From: Acridotheres tristis
Taxonomy: Eukaryota; Chordata; Aves; Passeriformes; Sturnidae
DNA length: 64,000 bases
Direction of reading: 5' to 3'
Assembly: GCA_037013685.1 (NCBI GenBank)
Contig: CM072893.1
Coordinates: 19,115,736 to 19,179,735, forward strand
The position numbers and the translations under genes are program-made. Numbering within the stretch: position 1 is the first letter of the stretch; each line of letters begins with the position of its first letter. The notes under the pieces were generated by a model, which ran no database searches, was not told the DNA's origin, and saw nothing but the letters and a program-made list of their open reading frames with translations. Positions 1-10,700 of this stretch are shown one piece after another.

Positions 1-477
1 TTATAGAGAAGCCTGTAGGATAAGAGACTGAAAAATCTCACTCAGTTTTCTACAGTGTTAGAAGATGGCCTCATTAGTGATACAGCTTAACAATCTGGTT
101 CATATTTGAGTTGTGGTTATTACTGTTGCTATGTTATTTTTATCCACCCATCATACACAACAGAGAAATATACCTATGGGATAGTACTCAGAATACCTGA
201 GATTCACTTGCAAGGTGCAAGCCATACCCAAAGAATCCAGAATTCATGGGCTCCGCTCAGCTGTGGTGAGGAGCAAGACTACATGAGCAGAAGTCTGACG
301 GCAGTGGAGGACACCCAGGAGAGCTCCTGCAGCTTCCCTTGTTACCAAAGATGCCCGGGCAACTAGAACATAGATTTGTCTAAGAAATCTCCTTCGGGGA
401 TGTGTGAAAAGTGCTCCTACAGCAACAAATTCTGAAGAAAGCAGCAATGGGCACTGAGTTTCTCAGCTTATGGAGGA
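1..477. other. Left flank, no feature recognised
   Basis: No similarity to the sequence left of unit B was seen, so the duplication junction is near 440-478. Short open frames on both strands resemble nothing I know, and no ankyrin repeat or lipase exon was found. Confidence 0.5.
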
Positions 478-2669
478 GTGGTTTGCAGTCCAAGACACAG
501 AGTGGCTACTCTTGCCTACACCACATCATTTATATATCCCAGTGTCCTGAGCACCCCAGGGAACTCACAACACACCTGGCTCACCTCCATAAAGCAGCAG
601 GGCAGACCCAGCACTGGCACAACAAACACTGCACCCAATACAGACAGGGGCTCACGTCTGAAGGCAGGAGGAATAGGACCCACAATTCCAGCTTAGGTGA
701 AGAGGAAGAGAGAGACTCTCTGAGGGCCTCCCTTCACCTCTGCTCTCATTCACACTTCTGCAGCAGCAGCCAGCATTCAGACAAGGTGCATGGGATGAAC
801 CTGACAGTGTCACTTTGCACAGAACGTACAGTGCAAGGGAGGGAAGAGACCAGAATCCTTTAACCCTCACCAGAGACGCCTTTTCCCAGCCATAGAGTCA
901 GGGCTAATCATGAACTAGAACACAGTCTGCCCACCTGTAAAAAAAGCAGTGGGCAGACGCTGAAGAATGCAAAGTAGAGTTTGAAGAATAGATATGCCAA
1001 TGATTGAGTGTTTACAATCTCTGTTTGTACAATACTTCTTCTTCTGCAAGCCTTTCAGAGCAGGATTTAATTGTTCAGTATATAAGGCTTCAGAAAAAGT
1101 GAGAAGCACTCACAGGACATGCAAGGGTTTTCATGGCTGAGAGCACTCAGTACCAGATCGCCAAATAAGGGGTCCAAGAAAAGCAGTAATTTTTTTATTT
1201 TTCTAATCAGTTGTGGAATACGTCGGGTCCTAGTAGTTTACCCAGGTCCAGATGAATGCCACATCTGAAGCTGTCTGATGTTTTCAGAATTTCTTGCATC
1301 GCTCTCTGCTTAGCTTTGCTGAGCTAGTGATAAATCTCCAGCTATTTAGCAAGTTTTACCATACATGAGGTAAAGGTGAAATGCACAGTCTGAAGAACAA
1401 AGCATTCAACCAATAGGCAGGAGGTGAAGGTAAAGCCTGACTTGCAACTTGGAGAGCAATTTCAATTTATAATTGCTTTCTTCTTTAGAACTCCAGGAGA
1501 TTGCCTAAATTACATCAGGTTTTGCAATTGCTTAAAAAAAAGGAAGACATTTTGCAATGACAAAATATTCGGAACCAATTCATAGCCTCTCGCTTTGCAT
1601 CATAATTATACAAAAAGCATGCTACGAACTTAACAGGAAAGTCTAAATTATGTTTAAGATGCTGAGGAATACATTAATATCCAATACATACTTCTCAGAA
1701 AAGGCAACTTACAATTCTTTATTTTCGGTTCCCTAGCTTTTTATCCTGTATGAATATGAACCCGAATTTACCCAGAAAACTGTATCTCAAAATGTTTCAA
1801 GAGAGAAAATGAATGTATAGGAAAGTATGAACTAATAAGCATAAAACTGTAGACAGCATTTGAACAATCCTTAAACACCTGTGTAATTAAGCTAGATGAC
1901 ACTGGCCTCCACTGCAATACTATCTCAGAGTAGTAGATCTGGAGAGAGGCAAGAAATCCTTTCAGAAGAAGCTACAGTCTATTCAGCCAATCACCTTGTG
2001 AATGCACAGATTCAAGCTCCTTGTAACACTGAAAGAGGAGATACTTGATTTTCTTGAACAGCTTTTTAAAAATAAAGGGCTGGCTTTTAGCATAGAAATG
2101 TAACCTTTAAAAACAACAGCCAGGTAATGCTACCTTCCGAAGATGAAACACAGCGCAATGCACTCTTTTCACAGTCACAAAGGACCAAAATCCTTATTTT
2201 TTCCCACACATACAAATGGGAAATTTACAACAGAATATGTTTAGGCAGAATTTATGCAAAAGTACAGGGAAATGCTAAATCAACAGTAGTTTGGGGACAA
2301 ACCCATGAAGATAAGATTAAAAAAATTACCTTTATTATCTGTATTCAGTGTAAGCCAAGGAGATGTCTCCTTTTGGCAAAGTTGTTTGTTGCTTGCACCA
2401 CGTACAAAATCGTTCTGATCTCAACAGAGAACAACAGAAAATGTTGAACTCATACTTTGTGAAGCCGCAATAACTATGCTGGTTATTGCATTTTCTTTGC
2501 TTCTATAAACAATACTACTGGTGGCTTGTAATAGACAAAGGAAAACATTTCCAAAGGGAAAAAACTTCCAGATCCCTAGAAGCCAGCGTATGGGCAGCTG
2601 CAAAGGGAACAGAACAAGCCCAGTCAATACCTTCAACAGCGTCAGTAACTGCAGGAAATGATCACGTAC

Positions 2670-2690
2670 CTCTGAATAAAGTATCCCCAT
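2670..2690 (-). CDS. ANKRD22: ANKRD22-like first coding exon (unit A)
   Basis: On the minus strand an ATG with G at -3 and G at +4 encodes MGILYSE, followed at once by a donor, GAG|GTACGTGA. Human ANKRD22 begins MGILYSEP as I recall it, and ANKRD22 lies on the minus strand between the lipases and STAMBPL1 in human, so identity, strand and neighbourhood agree. Exon 2 and later ankyrin-repeat exons should lie to the left. I see none within 1-2,669, so they are outside the window or lost. Seven residues are weak evidence alone. Confidence 0.45.
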
Positions 2691-3127
2691 GCCTATTCTT
2701 CACTCTGCAGCTCCTTCTTGTTCAACAGCCCAACAAGTTACCCTCACTTGAATGCGCTTGAGCTTGTTTCAATCTGCTTAATAGTTAACTTTAAAGTATC
2801 GCTTTTTCTTAAGCTACCTTTCCTCTTAGTGCTTTCTACTCAGTAGCGTAAAACAATCGTCTTCAGAAGCCCAATCCAGGGAGGTAAACGTGAGAGCAGC
2901 AGCTTATGGGAGACTGACGGAACAAGTTACAGCACAGAAGCATTTTCCTTTGTCATTTTTGCAATAACATCCTCCAGTTGCCTAAAAAGGAAAGTAGCAG
3001 AACAGGTTGAGGAGAGGAAGGAGAGAGAGAGAGAGAGAAGGGAAGAAAGTTTCACAAGTAAAGAAATGGAGGAGTGCAAAGAATAAAGAGCATGAAATCG
3101 AAAACTTAAAATAATGAAGAATTGTAC

Positions 3128-3196
3128 CTAGTTTGCCACCCAAACTACTGTTGACTAAAATACCTTCCAAATCTTCTGCAAGAACACCTAAAATGC
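3128..3196 (-). other. Candidate minus-strand exon Y (unit A), unrecognised
   Basis: A 69-bp segment between acceptor TTTTCCTGACAG and donor CTAG|GTACAA, encoding ILGVLAEDLEGILVNSSLGG and then KL. It joins in frame to exon X. A likely downstream partner begins at 2981 after acceptor CCTTTTTAG. There the phase-matched frame stops after about nine residues, while the neighbouring frame reads QLEDVIAKMTKENASVL followed by a stop, so a one-base frame break is possible. Duplicate at 21395-21463. Confidence 0.3.
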
Positions 3197-3599
3197 CTGT
3201 CAGGAAAAGGGAAGCAATTAGATACCACCCCTTTAATGAAAGCTCACAGTATAATTAGCCTCTCACTCTTTAATTAAACAGGCCGGCCAGTTTCATCACT
3301 TCTGCTCAGTCTTCTCTTTCTAGCCCGGCCCAAGCAATGAATATGATTTATGTCTAACCTAAAAATTTTATGCGCTAATTGAGGAGAGGATTATTGCTGA
3401 TGGCCCTGAGGACAAGATGCTGATAGCATTTCTGGATGTACTCGTTACTTCCGGACAAGGCTTGTGTATTTCAAATGCCTGCATTCACCTCAAAAATATC
3501 TTTTCCATTTATAGTTGAAATCCTGTCTTTCCTATAAATTCCTGTATTTCAAGAAAAATTTTAAAAAACAATTTAAAGCATATGCATGTACTTTGAACA

Positions 3600-3708
3600 C
3601 CCCTCCCCCCCCCCCCACCCTCCCCACCCCCCCCCCCCCCCAAAAAAAAAACACAAAACAACAAACCTCCTCCCCCCCCAAATCCCCACCCAAACCCCAA
3701 CTCCCACC
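3600..3708. repeat. C-rich low-complexity tract, unit A only
   Basis: About 110 bases made mostly of C runs (up to about 17) with some A runs, followed by a short TA repeat. Unit B goes straight from TATGCATG to the TA repeat near 21,855, so roughly 120 bp are extra in A. The complementary strand is G-run rich. Confidence 0.9.
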
Positions 3709-6700
3709 ATATAGTATATATATATATGCAAATCCATAAAGTCATAGGTTCACTTCTGCTTAACCTATTGCTTCAGTGCTCTTTGCCATGCTTGTAAATT
3801 AAGATTAGAATACGGATTTTTTTTTTTTAATGGAATAGGGATTTTTTCTCCAAAAGGTGCCAAGACTCAGTGCATGGACAAACTGTCACCTATCCAGTCT
3901 GTGTAGAAAACATGATTCTTTCTTCCCGACACAATTTGACAACATTTCAAAAGTTTCATGTGAGTCAGAAGGGAACTAAATAGTTTTCGGAAGGGCCTTC
4001 ACCAGAGCAGTAATAACGTAAACTAACTTTTTAAACTAGATATCAATAGCTGCAGAACAGCATATTCAATAAAAGTCACAGAAGATCATTTGCCTCTTTA
4101 AATTCCAAGCACTGGAGCTTGTAGTGCTGCAAATCACGAGTTGCACTGTTCTCAGGAAAGCAATCTGCGACACGTTGGAGTCATGTGTGCAGAACAGTCC
4201 TCTGAAATGCATGTTCCCAAGAAATGCAGTCCTGGAATGGCCAGTGGCTGGACAAGAGGAACACTAACACCTCACACTTTCCCTCAGAAGACTTTGAAGT
4301 ATTTGTACAAAAATATCTTTGTAGCAACTCCAGTGCTCCTTGCACCTCTGCTGCAGGACAGGATGAACACAACAGACCCAACAACACAAAGAAAATCCTC
4401 CATGGCATGAACCAGAGCCTCTGTTTTATAACACTAAACTGAGCTCATGCTAGTTCCAGCTCCAGGCCAGACTACCTGGGCTTCAGCATTTTAAACCAGA
4501 ACTCTTGCTGTCTCAGCTGTCCTGGTTTTCAAAGTAAGGACAGCCCTTCCTGGGAAGTTGCTGTTTCTAGGTTTTGTGTTTCCTGTTCTGTTTTTATAAG
4601 CATCACTTTAATTCTCTTCTCCATTTTCAAGTGGGCTAACATATCTTTTTCCTCTTCACTTGGTTCCCATCAACAATATCAGACAATATATCATGAGTCC
4701 CATATGCCACCACAAGATGATACAGGTAAAATGTTGCAGACCATTCCCAGCTGACAATTCTATAAAACAAAAAATGTAGGATGGTGTTAGCTGGGTATAG
4801 AGCAGGGAAAACTCTTCAATATTTCTCACTAAGCAGGGGGATCAGACCTGCTGAGCTATGATGCTTTTCATTCAGAAACCAACTTTTTGGCTTTTCCGCA
4901 GACTGTGCCAACTTCATAAAGCAGAATTTTTTCTGTGGGGACTCTCAGGTTTTCTTTACTAACAAGTATTTACTTCATTCATTTTCCCAGGCAAGGCATA
5001 ACATCATTAGCACTGTTTCAAAGAATTTGCTGCATTAAGAAACCAGGCCAGTTTCAATGAGGATCAAGCCCCTCAGGCTGACGACAATTAACTCAGTGGT
5101 TAGCCAGGGGTCTCCAATATATTGTGTTCACAGAGTGCACAGAGTTCATGGAGATGGCTTGGAAATAATAAGAATTTGTTTTAGCACCCTCTCTTGACTC
5201 CAAGTTTAAACAATGTTTTCAAACTTAATTCAGTTTCTGAGAATCCCTGCAGAAGCAGGGTAATTCAGAGCAAACCCTTTTTTGTATGTTGTGGTCCTCA
5301 CAACTTTGAAATCACTTTGGTTTTCATTCTAAGGTTATCTAAAAAAGAAGGATTGTCCCCAAGCAATCAGCAATTCAGAAAATAAGCAAGTGGTGTGGAA
5401 CCAGGGAACAAAACAGCTTTTGTGCTACCCACAGCAGCAGAGATCACATTCACAGCTAGAAAGTTTTGATAAAAGCTGGATTCTTCCTCCTATTTATCCC
5501 ACAATATAGTACTTACAGCCTTACTAAGACAGGTAGCACTACAGATAAAGATCTGACACAGCCTCAGGGAACGGGAATAAGCAAGTTCCTCCAGAGAATT
5601 CTAATGACAGGTTAGATGCCTCTTTATCTCACCAGATCCATGGTGCAATTCGTTCTTCCAGAATGTCATGCAATGGCACTATTTAACATAGAATATCTCC
5701 ACTCCTTAAATACTGCCAAACAAGCAACACTTGTACATGCTCCCCTATAGACACACATCTCACACAGAGCTCTGCTGCTGCTCCTTTTATTGGCACAAGC
5801 TTCTGGCAGTGAATCCACAGGAGACAGATCAGGAGCTGCAGCAGGAGGTGCAAGCAAGGGAGTGAAAACAGAGGTGAGTTGCTTGTTCATGTGCATCCAT
5901 GCTCTCCTTCTCTTTGCCCCTCTCCATACAGATGTGCTGTCCTGGTTCTGTGCAGCTGGTTCTCAGAGCAGCCAGCCTGCCATCCTTTCTGACTGCTGTG
6001 CATCAAAGGGCAGGTTTGCCACAGGTGGAGAAGAAAAAGCCTTTGACCCATGCAAATGTAACTGATGGTTTCATTTTGTCCTCCTTGTTTTTTTCCCCTA
6101 GGGAAGTCACTGTGGATGCATAGAAATCAGAGCATTGAAAGCATGCACATAAATTAAGTACATCTTGTTCTATAGTTCCAAAAGCATTTGAATTTTCTCT
6201 GTAAGTTAACCCAGGGACTCTGATGTCTGCTAGCCTGGTGTCTTTTCTGTCCCATTTATAGTGTATGTGAAAGCCATTATGGCTCTCTCAAGAGTACACT
6301 GATTAATTTCTAGAAGGTTTAAGTTTTGTTTTCATTAATATCAAAAAGCTCCACAAATGGCATGTTTGAATATATCTTTCAGGCACCTTCCTCTACCTTT
6401 CTTTTTTTTTTTAAATATTTCAGTTATTTCCAGTTTGCTATGGTAAATGTAACTCCTTGGCATTGTTTCATTGCATGAAAAGACTAGATTATTTTTCAAG
6501 GCTCCTACAGTCATGACTTGGCCATTGAAATTAGGGAGATATTTGTGTGCCAAGCCTTGGAGTTAATCGGTGCATTATGTCTGATTTACAAAGCTTTCAT
6601 ATTCAGTGCAGTATACAGAAAATTGCACACCATAAAAAAGATAATTATTTAGCTACCCCATAGCTTCATCTTTAGTGCAAATTGTAACTGAGGCTGAATT

Positions 6701-6929
6701 TTTCTGTTTTTTCCCAAACCATGCTACACATGCAGAAAAAGAAGAATGTAGTTTTTACTTTTGTTTGAACTAAATGAAATAGCAGAAAGCAGTGGAATAT
6801 TTACTCTGAAACTGTGCTTCCAGAGCACACAGGTAGGAATATTTCTGTTGTATTGACAGAAGAATTTGTAAGAGTGTTCTCCTACAAAGTAGACAGACTA
6901 CAGTGATTTTACATTTCAACATTAAAAGT

Positions 6930-7085
6930 ATAAGAACATATAACTATAATCAAAGTATAAATATAAAAAATTATATAGGATAAATAATAAAAATAGAAAA
7001 AGGTATTAATACATATATACTATATATATATACTCTAACAATATAAAATACGTAATAATTTTTGTATTGTATCTATCTATCTAAA
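6930..7085. repeat. AT-rich simple sequence with TATC repeats
   Basis: A low-complexity A/T tract including TATATA and CTATCTATCTA runs upstream of lipase A. The unit B counterpart is about 25,055-25,210, with several small differences. Confidence 0.7.
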
Positions 7086-7227
7086 ATATTCCAGTTCTGG
7101 CTTAATCAAAATGTTGTAGTGCCTCAAGAGATATGATAGATCTAATAAAAAATTAAAATATTTGACAACTCACTCACTCCATCCCTCCTGAAGAAATTCA
7201 GTGCTAGCAAATGAACAAGTATTTTAC

Positions 7228-7332
7228 CTATCCTTTCTACACGCTCCAAATCTTGGTGATCTTCCCCATGGTGTTTCAGAGAAGACACTCTGGGTGTATG
7301 ACCACTTTCATCCATGCTAATTCCAAAGGTGG
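7228..7332 (-). other. Candidate minus-strand exon X (unit A), unrecognised
   Basis: An open, splice-flanked segment: acceptor TTGGCTGTAG, 105 bp, donor ATAG|GTAAAA. It encodes ATFGISMDESGHTPRVSSLK and then HHGEDHQDLERVERI. A duplicate lies at 25352-25456 with one conservative change (R to K). Its end phase (one base) fits the start of the candidate at 3128-3196. I do not recognise the protein; it may be a lost or non-coding exon. Confidence 0.3.
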
Positions 7333-7768
7333 CTACAGCCAAAAAGCAGGGCATTAACTACATAGAGAGCTCTACAATTTCTGTTCAGACAAGCTTTACT
7401 GTGACCACCAGACAATAATTAAAATACAGGAAGTTTCAGCCTTTTCTTCAAGAAAGACGGATTTACAACAGAAAAGACCTAATGTAGAGACAAAGGAAGG
7501 TACTCATCCCAAACTGCCATCAATATCATATAAACACAGGACCTGCTTGGTTCCTTCTCATCCTGGAGCCATTGACTCATTTGTGGTCCACATTAAACAG
7601 AAAGTAGACAATCCTTCCTTTACACTGGGTTCTCATGCTGGCAGTCCTTGGGGAGCAGTCCTTGGGCCACCTTCAGGAGACTCTCCTCTTGGGTCTTCCT
7701 GTGGAATTCCACACCACTCTCTTCCTAACACCAACACTCCTGCATGTGCTCTCCCACACAGCCCCAAG

Positions 7769-10700
7769 ATGTGGTGCCTTCTCGTGCTGCTCTGCTCCCA
7801 AGGAATTGCCTTTTCAGCAGGATTCACAGCAGCCTCCACTCCAGCTGTTGACACAAGCCACTGCAAGAAGAGTCGCAACCCTGAATGCTTCATGAATGTT
7901 GTAAGCTGGGTCATCTCCTTCAATTTTGTCCTAAAGCTTCTCTCCCACTACCACTAGCACTGACTAACAGTGCCTACTGGGAGGCTAAAGTAAGTTGCCT
8001 TCAAAGGGGTCACACCAGCATCACAAGGAAATGTTGATGCACTTATCCAAACAGGCTGAGCTAGAGAGAAGAATTCCTTTCCAGTGGAAACAAAGGCTGG
8101 CTTCTAGTCTCAAGGCCTGCCCTTCTGTGACAACCTGTTTGCCCACTACAGTGATAAGGGAGCTTGAACCCCTTCTCCAAACAGCAGATTCTCCAAATAA
8201 AAACCCCTTGCTCTGAATCACCAAAGGTTTCCTCACCATGGCAGCAGTGTAGTAGGTGGTGCTGTGAGTGAGTCTGTCATAGGAGATCCACCCTCCATGG
8301 CTTGCTTAACCACACCTCGGCAAGAAAGGGTTCCCTGTGGACCAGATAGAAACACGGATGCATGTTTACACTCTAGAAAGGTACAACCTTCTTGTGGGGG
8401 AGAGTGGGAGTTTCAGACAATGTTCATAGAGAAGCCCTTCTGTCAAGTTATGATGTGCTGAAAGGACCCCCTTGATTTCTGAACTCCTCCCCAAAGGAGA
8501 GCTTGGGTGCAGCTGAATCCAGTCTTAGCCTCCAACTCTCACTGCTGAAGGCTAAATTATATAAATAATATCTATAAATTATATATATTATATAAATAAA
8601 TTATATATAAATTATATAAAAAATACATATAAATTATATATAAATTATATAAAAATTATATATAAATTATATATAAATTATAAAGGTGTGATTGAACCAT
8701 TCTACAACTTTGTCCTGCAGGACTAACCATGGCAAACCAGATATATTTATATTAAAAAAATAATGATTTATTATTAGTAATGATTCGTCCAAAATATCCG
8801 GATCAGAAATTTTTACTACACAGAACAGTAGCTAAAACTACTGGCATAGGATAAGACAGTGCATTATATCAAAGCAATCTTATAAAAGCAATTGTATTTA
8901 AGTTAGCAAAAAGAAACAGTTATTAAAGTAGACGTTGATGTAACTCACCCTCACCCATACCAACTACCATGGGCAAAATCTCTTTCGCTCAGCCTCAAGG
9001 AGTAACTTTGAGGGGCATCCCAACCCAAAGGAGAAATCTTCATCCACACTCCAAGAAGGGATATGTTAGGAGAACTAAACCATATGGAAGTGGACTGGAC
9101 TTTGAGAGTACAGAGTGATTGACTGTCAATCTTATGACTCCAGGTTGCCTTAGCAGTTTATCTTTTCCAGATCTTTGCCTCATTATCACCATGCTGATTT
9201 GGGGATGATGTGTTAGATCTGTTTTAGCGTAATTCAACACCAACAAGGGTACGTGATGCTCCTTCTCAGCCCACCACTGGTAGCTTGAAAAATAGGACAT
9301 TATTTGAGTGGTTTGACCACATTCCAAGGTAGAATATCTACAGACCTGTGTCAGCCTTGCAAAACAGGATATTGCCTATCTCCCAAAAGGTTAGCCACTC
9401 ACTTTGTCCCATAATAGGGGATCAAATATCTGACAATATCTATCATCTAAACAGCTCTGAAGAAGACTTTACTGCATCCTGCTACTCTTACAAGTCTGTG
9501 TAGTGCTTGAGCGCCACAACTACAGCAATTACCAGAATTAGAGTGATACAGCATTAAGTAGAATACACAAACCACTTCACAGAAACACATCCCAACTCCT
9601 CTTGCTGCTCTTTGCATCCTCCAGCCTCCGTGGATATAGCAGGGCAGCTATAGCATCATCTACAAAAAAAGAGAGACCTGGGGTTTGTTGTCCTGCTGGA
9701 GTCCCTTTTGATGTCCCTCCCTACCAGCACAACACAGAGCAGTAGAGAAAGGCTAGCAATATTTATCCTTGCTGGCATGTTCCTGGCTAGCTTCACATTC
9801 CTGGGCAGAAGCAGCCTCCAAACCGTTCCTACACTAATATTTACACTGTAGATGAATGGTAACAAACTCTCCTTTGGCTTTCTACAGAGTGAAATTATCA
9901 GATATCATGGATTCCCCAGTGAGGAATATGAAGTTACAACAGAGGATGGATACATTCTTGCTGTGTACAGAATTCCTGCTGGGAGGAACAGCCGAAATAC
10001 TGGTATGACACGTAGGATATAAGGAAGGTCTGGGAGCCAACTCTTACATGGATTCCCCGTCTTTCCCCTTTGCATATGCAGTGGCAAGTTCCATACCTTT
10101 CCATCTCAGCAAGGGCAAGCAGTCTTTCAGCCTAGATTGCAGCCTGAATTCTGTCTATTGGTTAAAACCCTCCTGCTAAATCAATTTCTGCACCTCAGTT
10201 TTAACTACATATTACCTATTACTACTAAAGCCTAAGAAAATCTCTTCTGTTTTAGGCAAGAAGCCTGCAGTCTTGCTACATCATGGTCTTCTGTCAGACT
10301 CTACACAGTGGATTTCCAACCTGCCCAACAACAGCTTGGGCTTCATCCTTGCAGATGCTGGCTATGATGTCTGGTTGGGAAACAGCCGAGGCAACACCTG
10401 GTCTTTAAAACACAGGACCCTTAAGCCCTGCCAAAAGGAGTTCTGGCAGTTCAGGTACTCTGTGGAGAAAGAATTTCTGAGGAAAGCACCTTTCAGGCGA
10501 TTAGTAAGATTAGGCAGATGTTACTAGAATGCAGAAGCTTTCCCCTTCTGGCAATATGAAATAAACTCCCTGCTAAGTTATATGAAAACATTACATGTTT
10601 TCATATATTCTGAATTCAAGCGGGACATGCAATGTTTAAGGAGACTAGACAAACTCTTTTCCAGAGACGCAGCCACTCCTGGGCATATTAGGGAGGTTAT

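Noticed and set aside
4181..4408. 75-codon minus-strand frame with a hydrophobic start
   Set aside because: The homologous patch in the old decayed unit (38,690-38,890, minus strand) has early stops, so the frame is not conserved as protein.
5790..6065. Possible secreted Cys-rich peptide with a Leu-rich lead and a 58-bp intron upstream of lipase A
   Set aside because: The Leu-rich frame has a stop and no Met upstream, the supposed intron is too short and breaks the frame, and the opposite strand is equally open.
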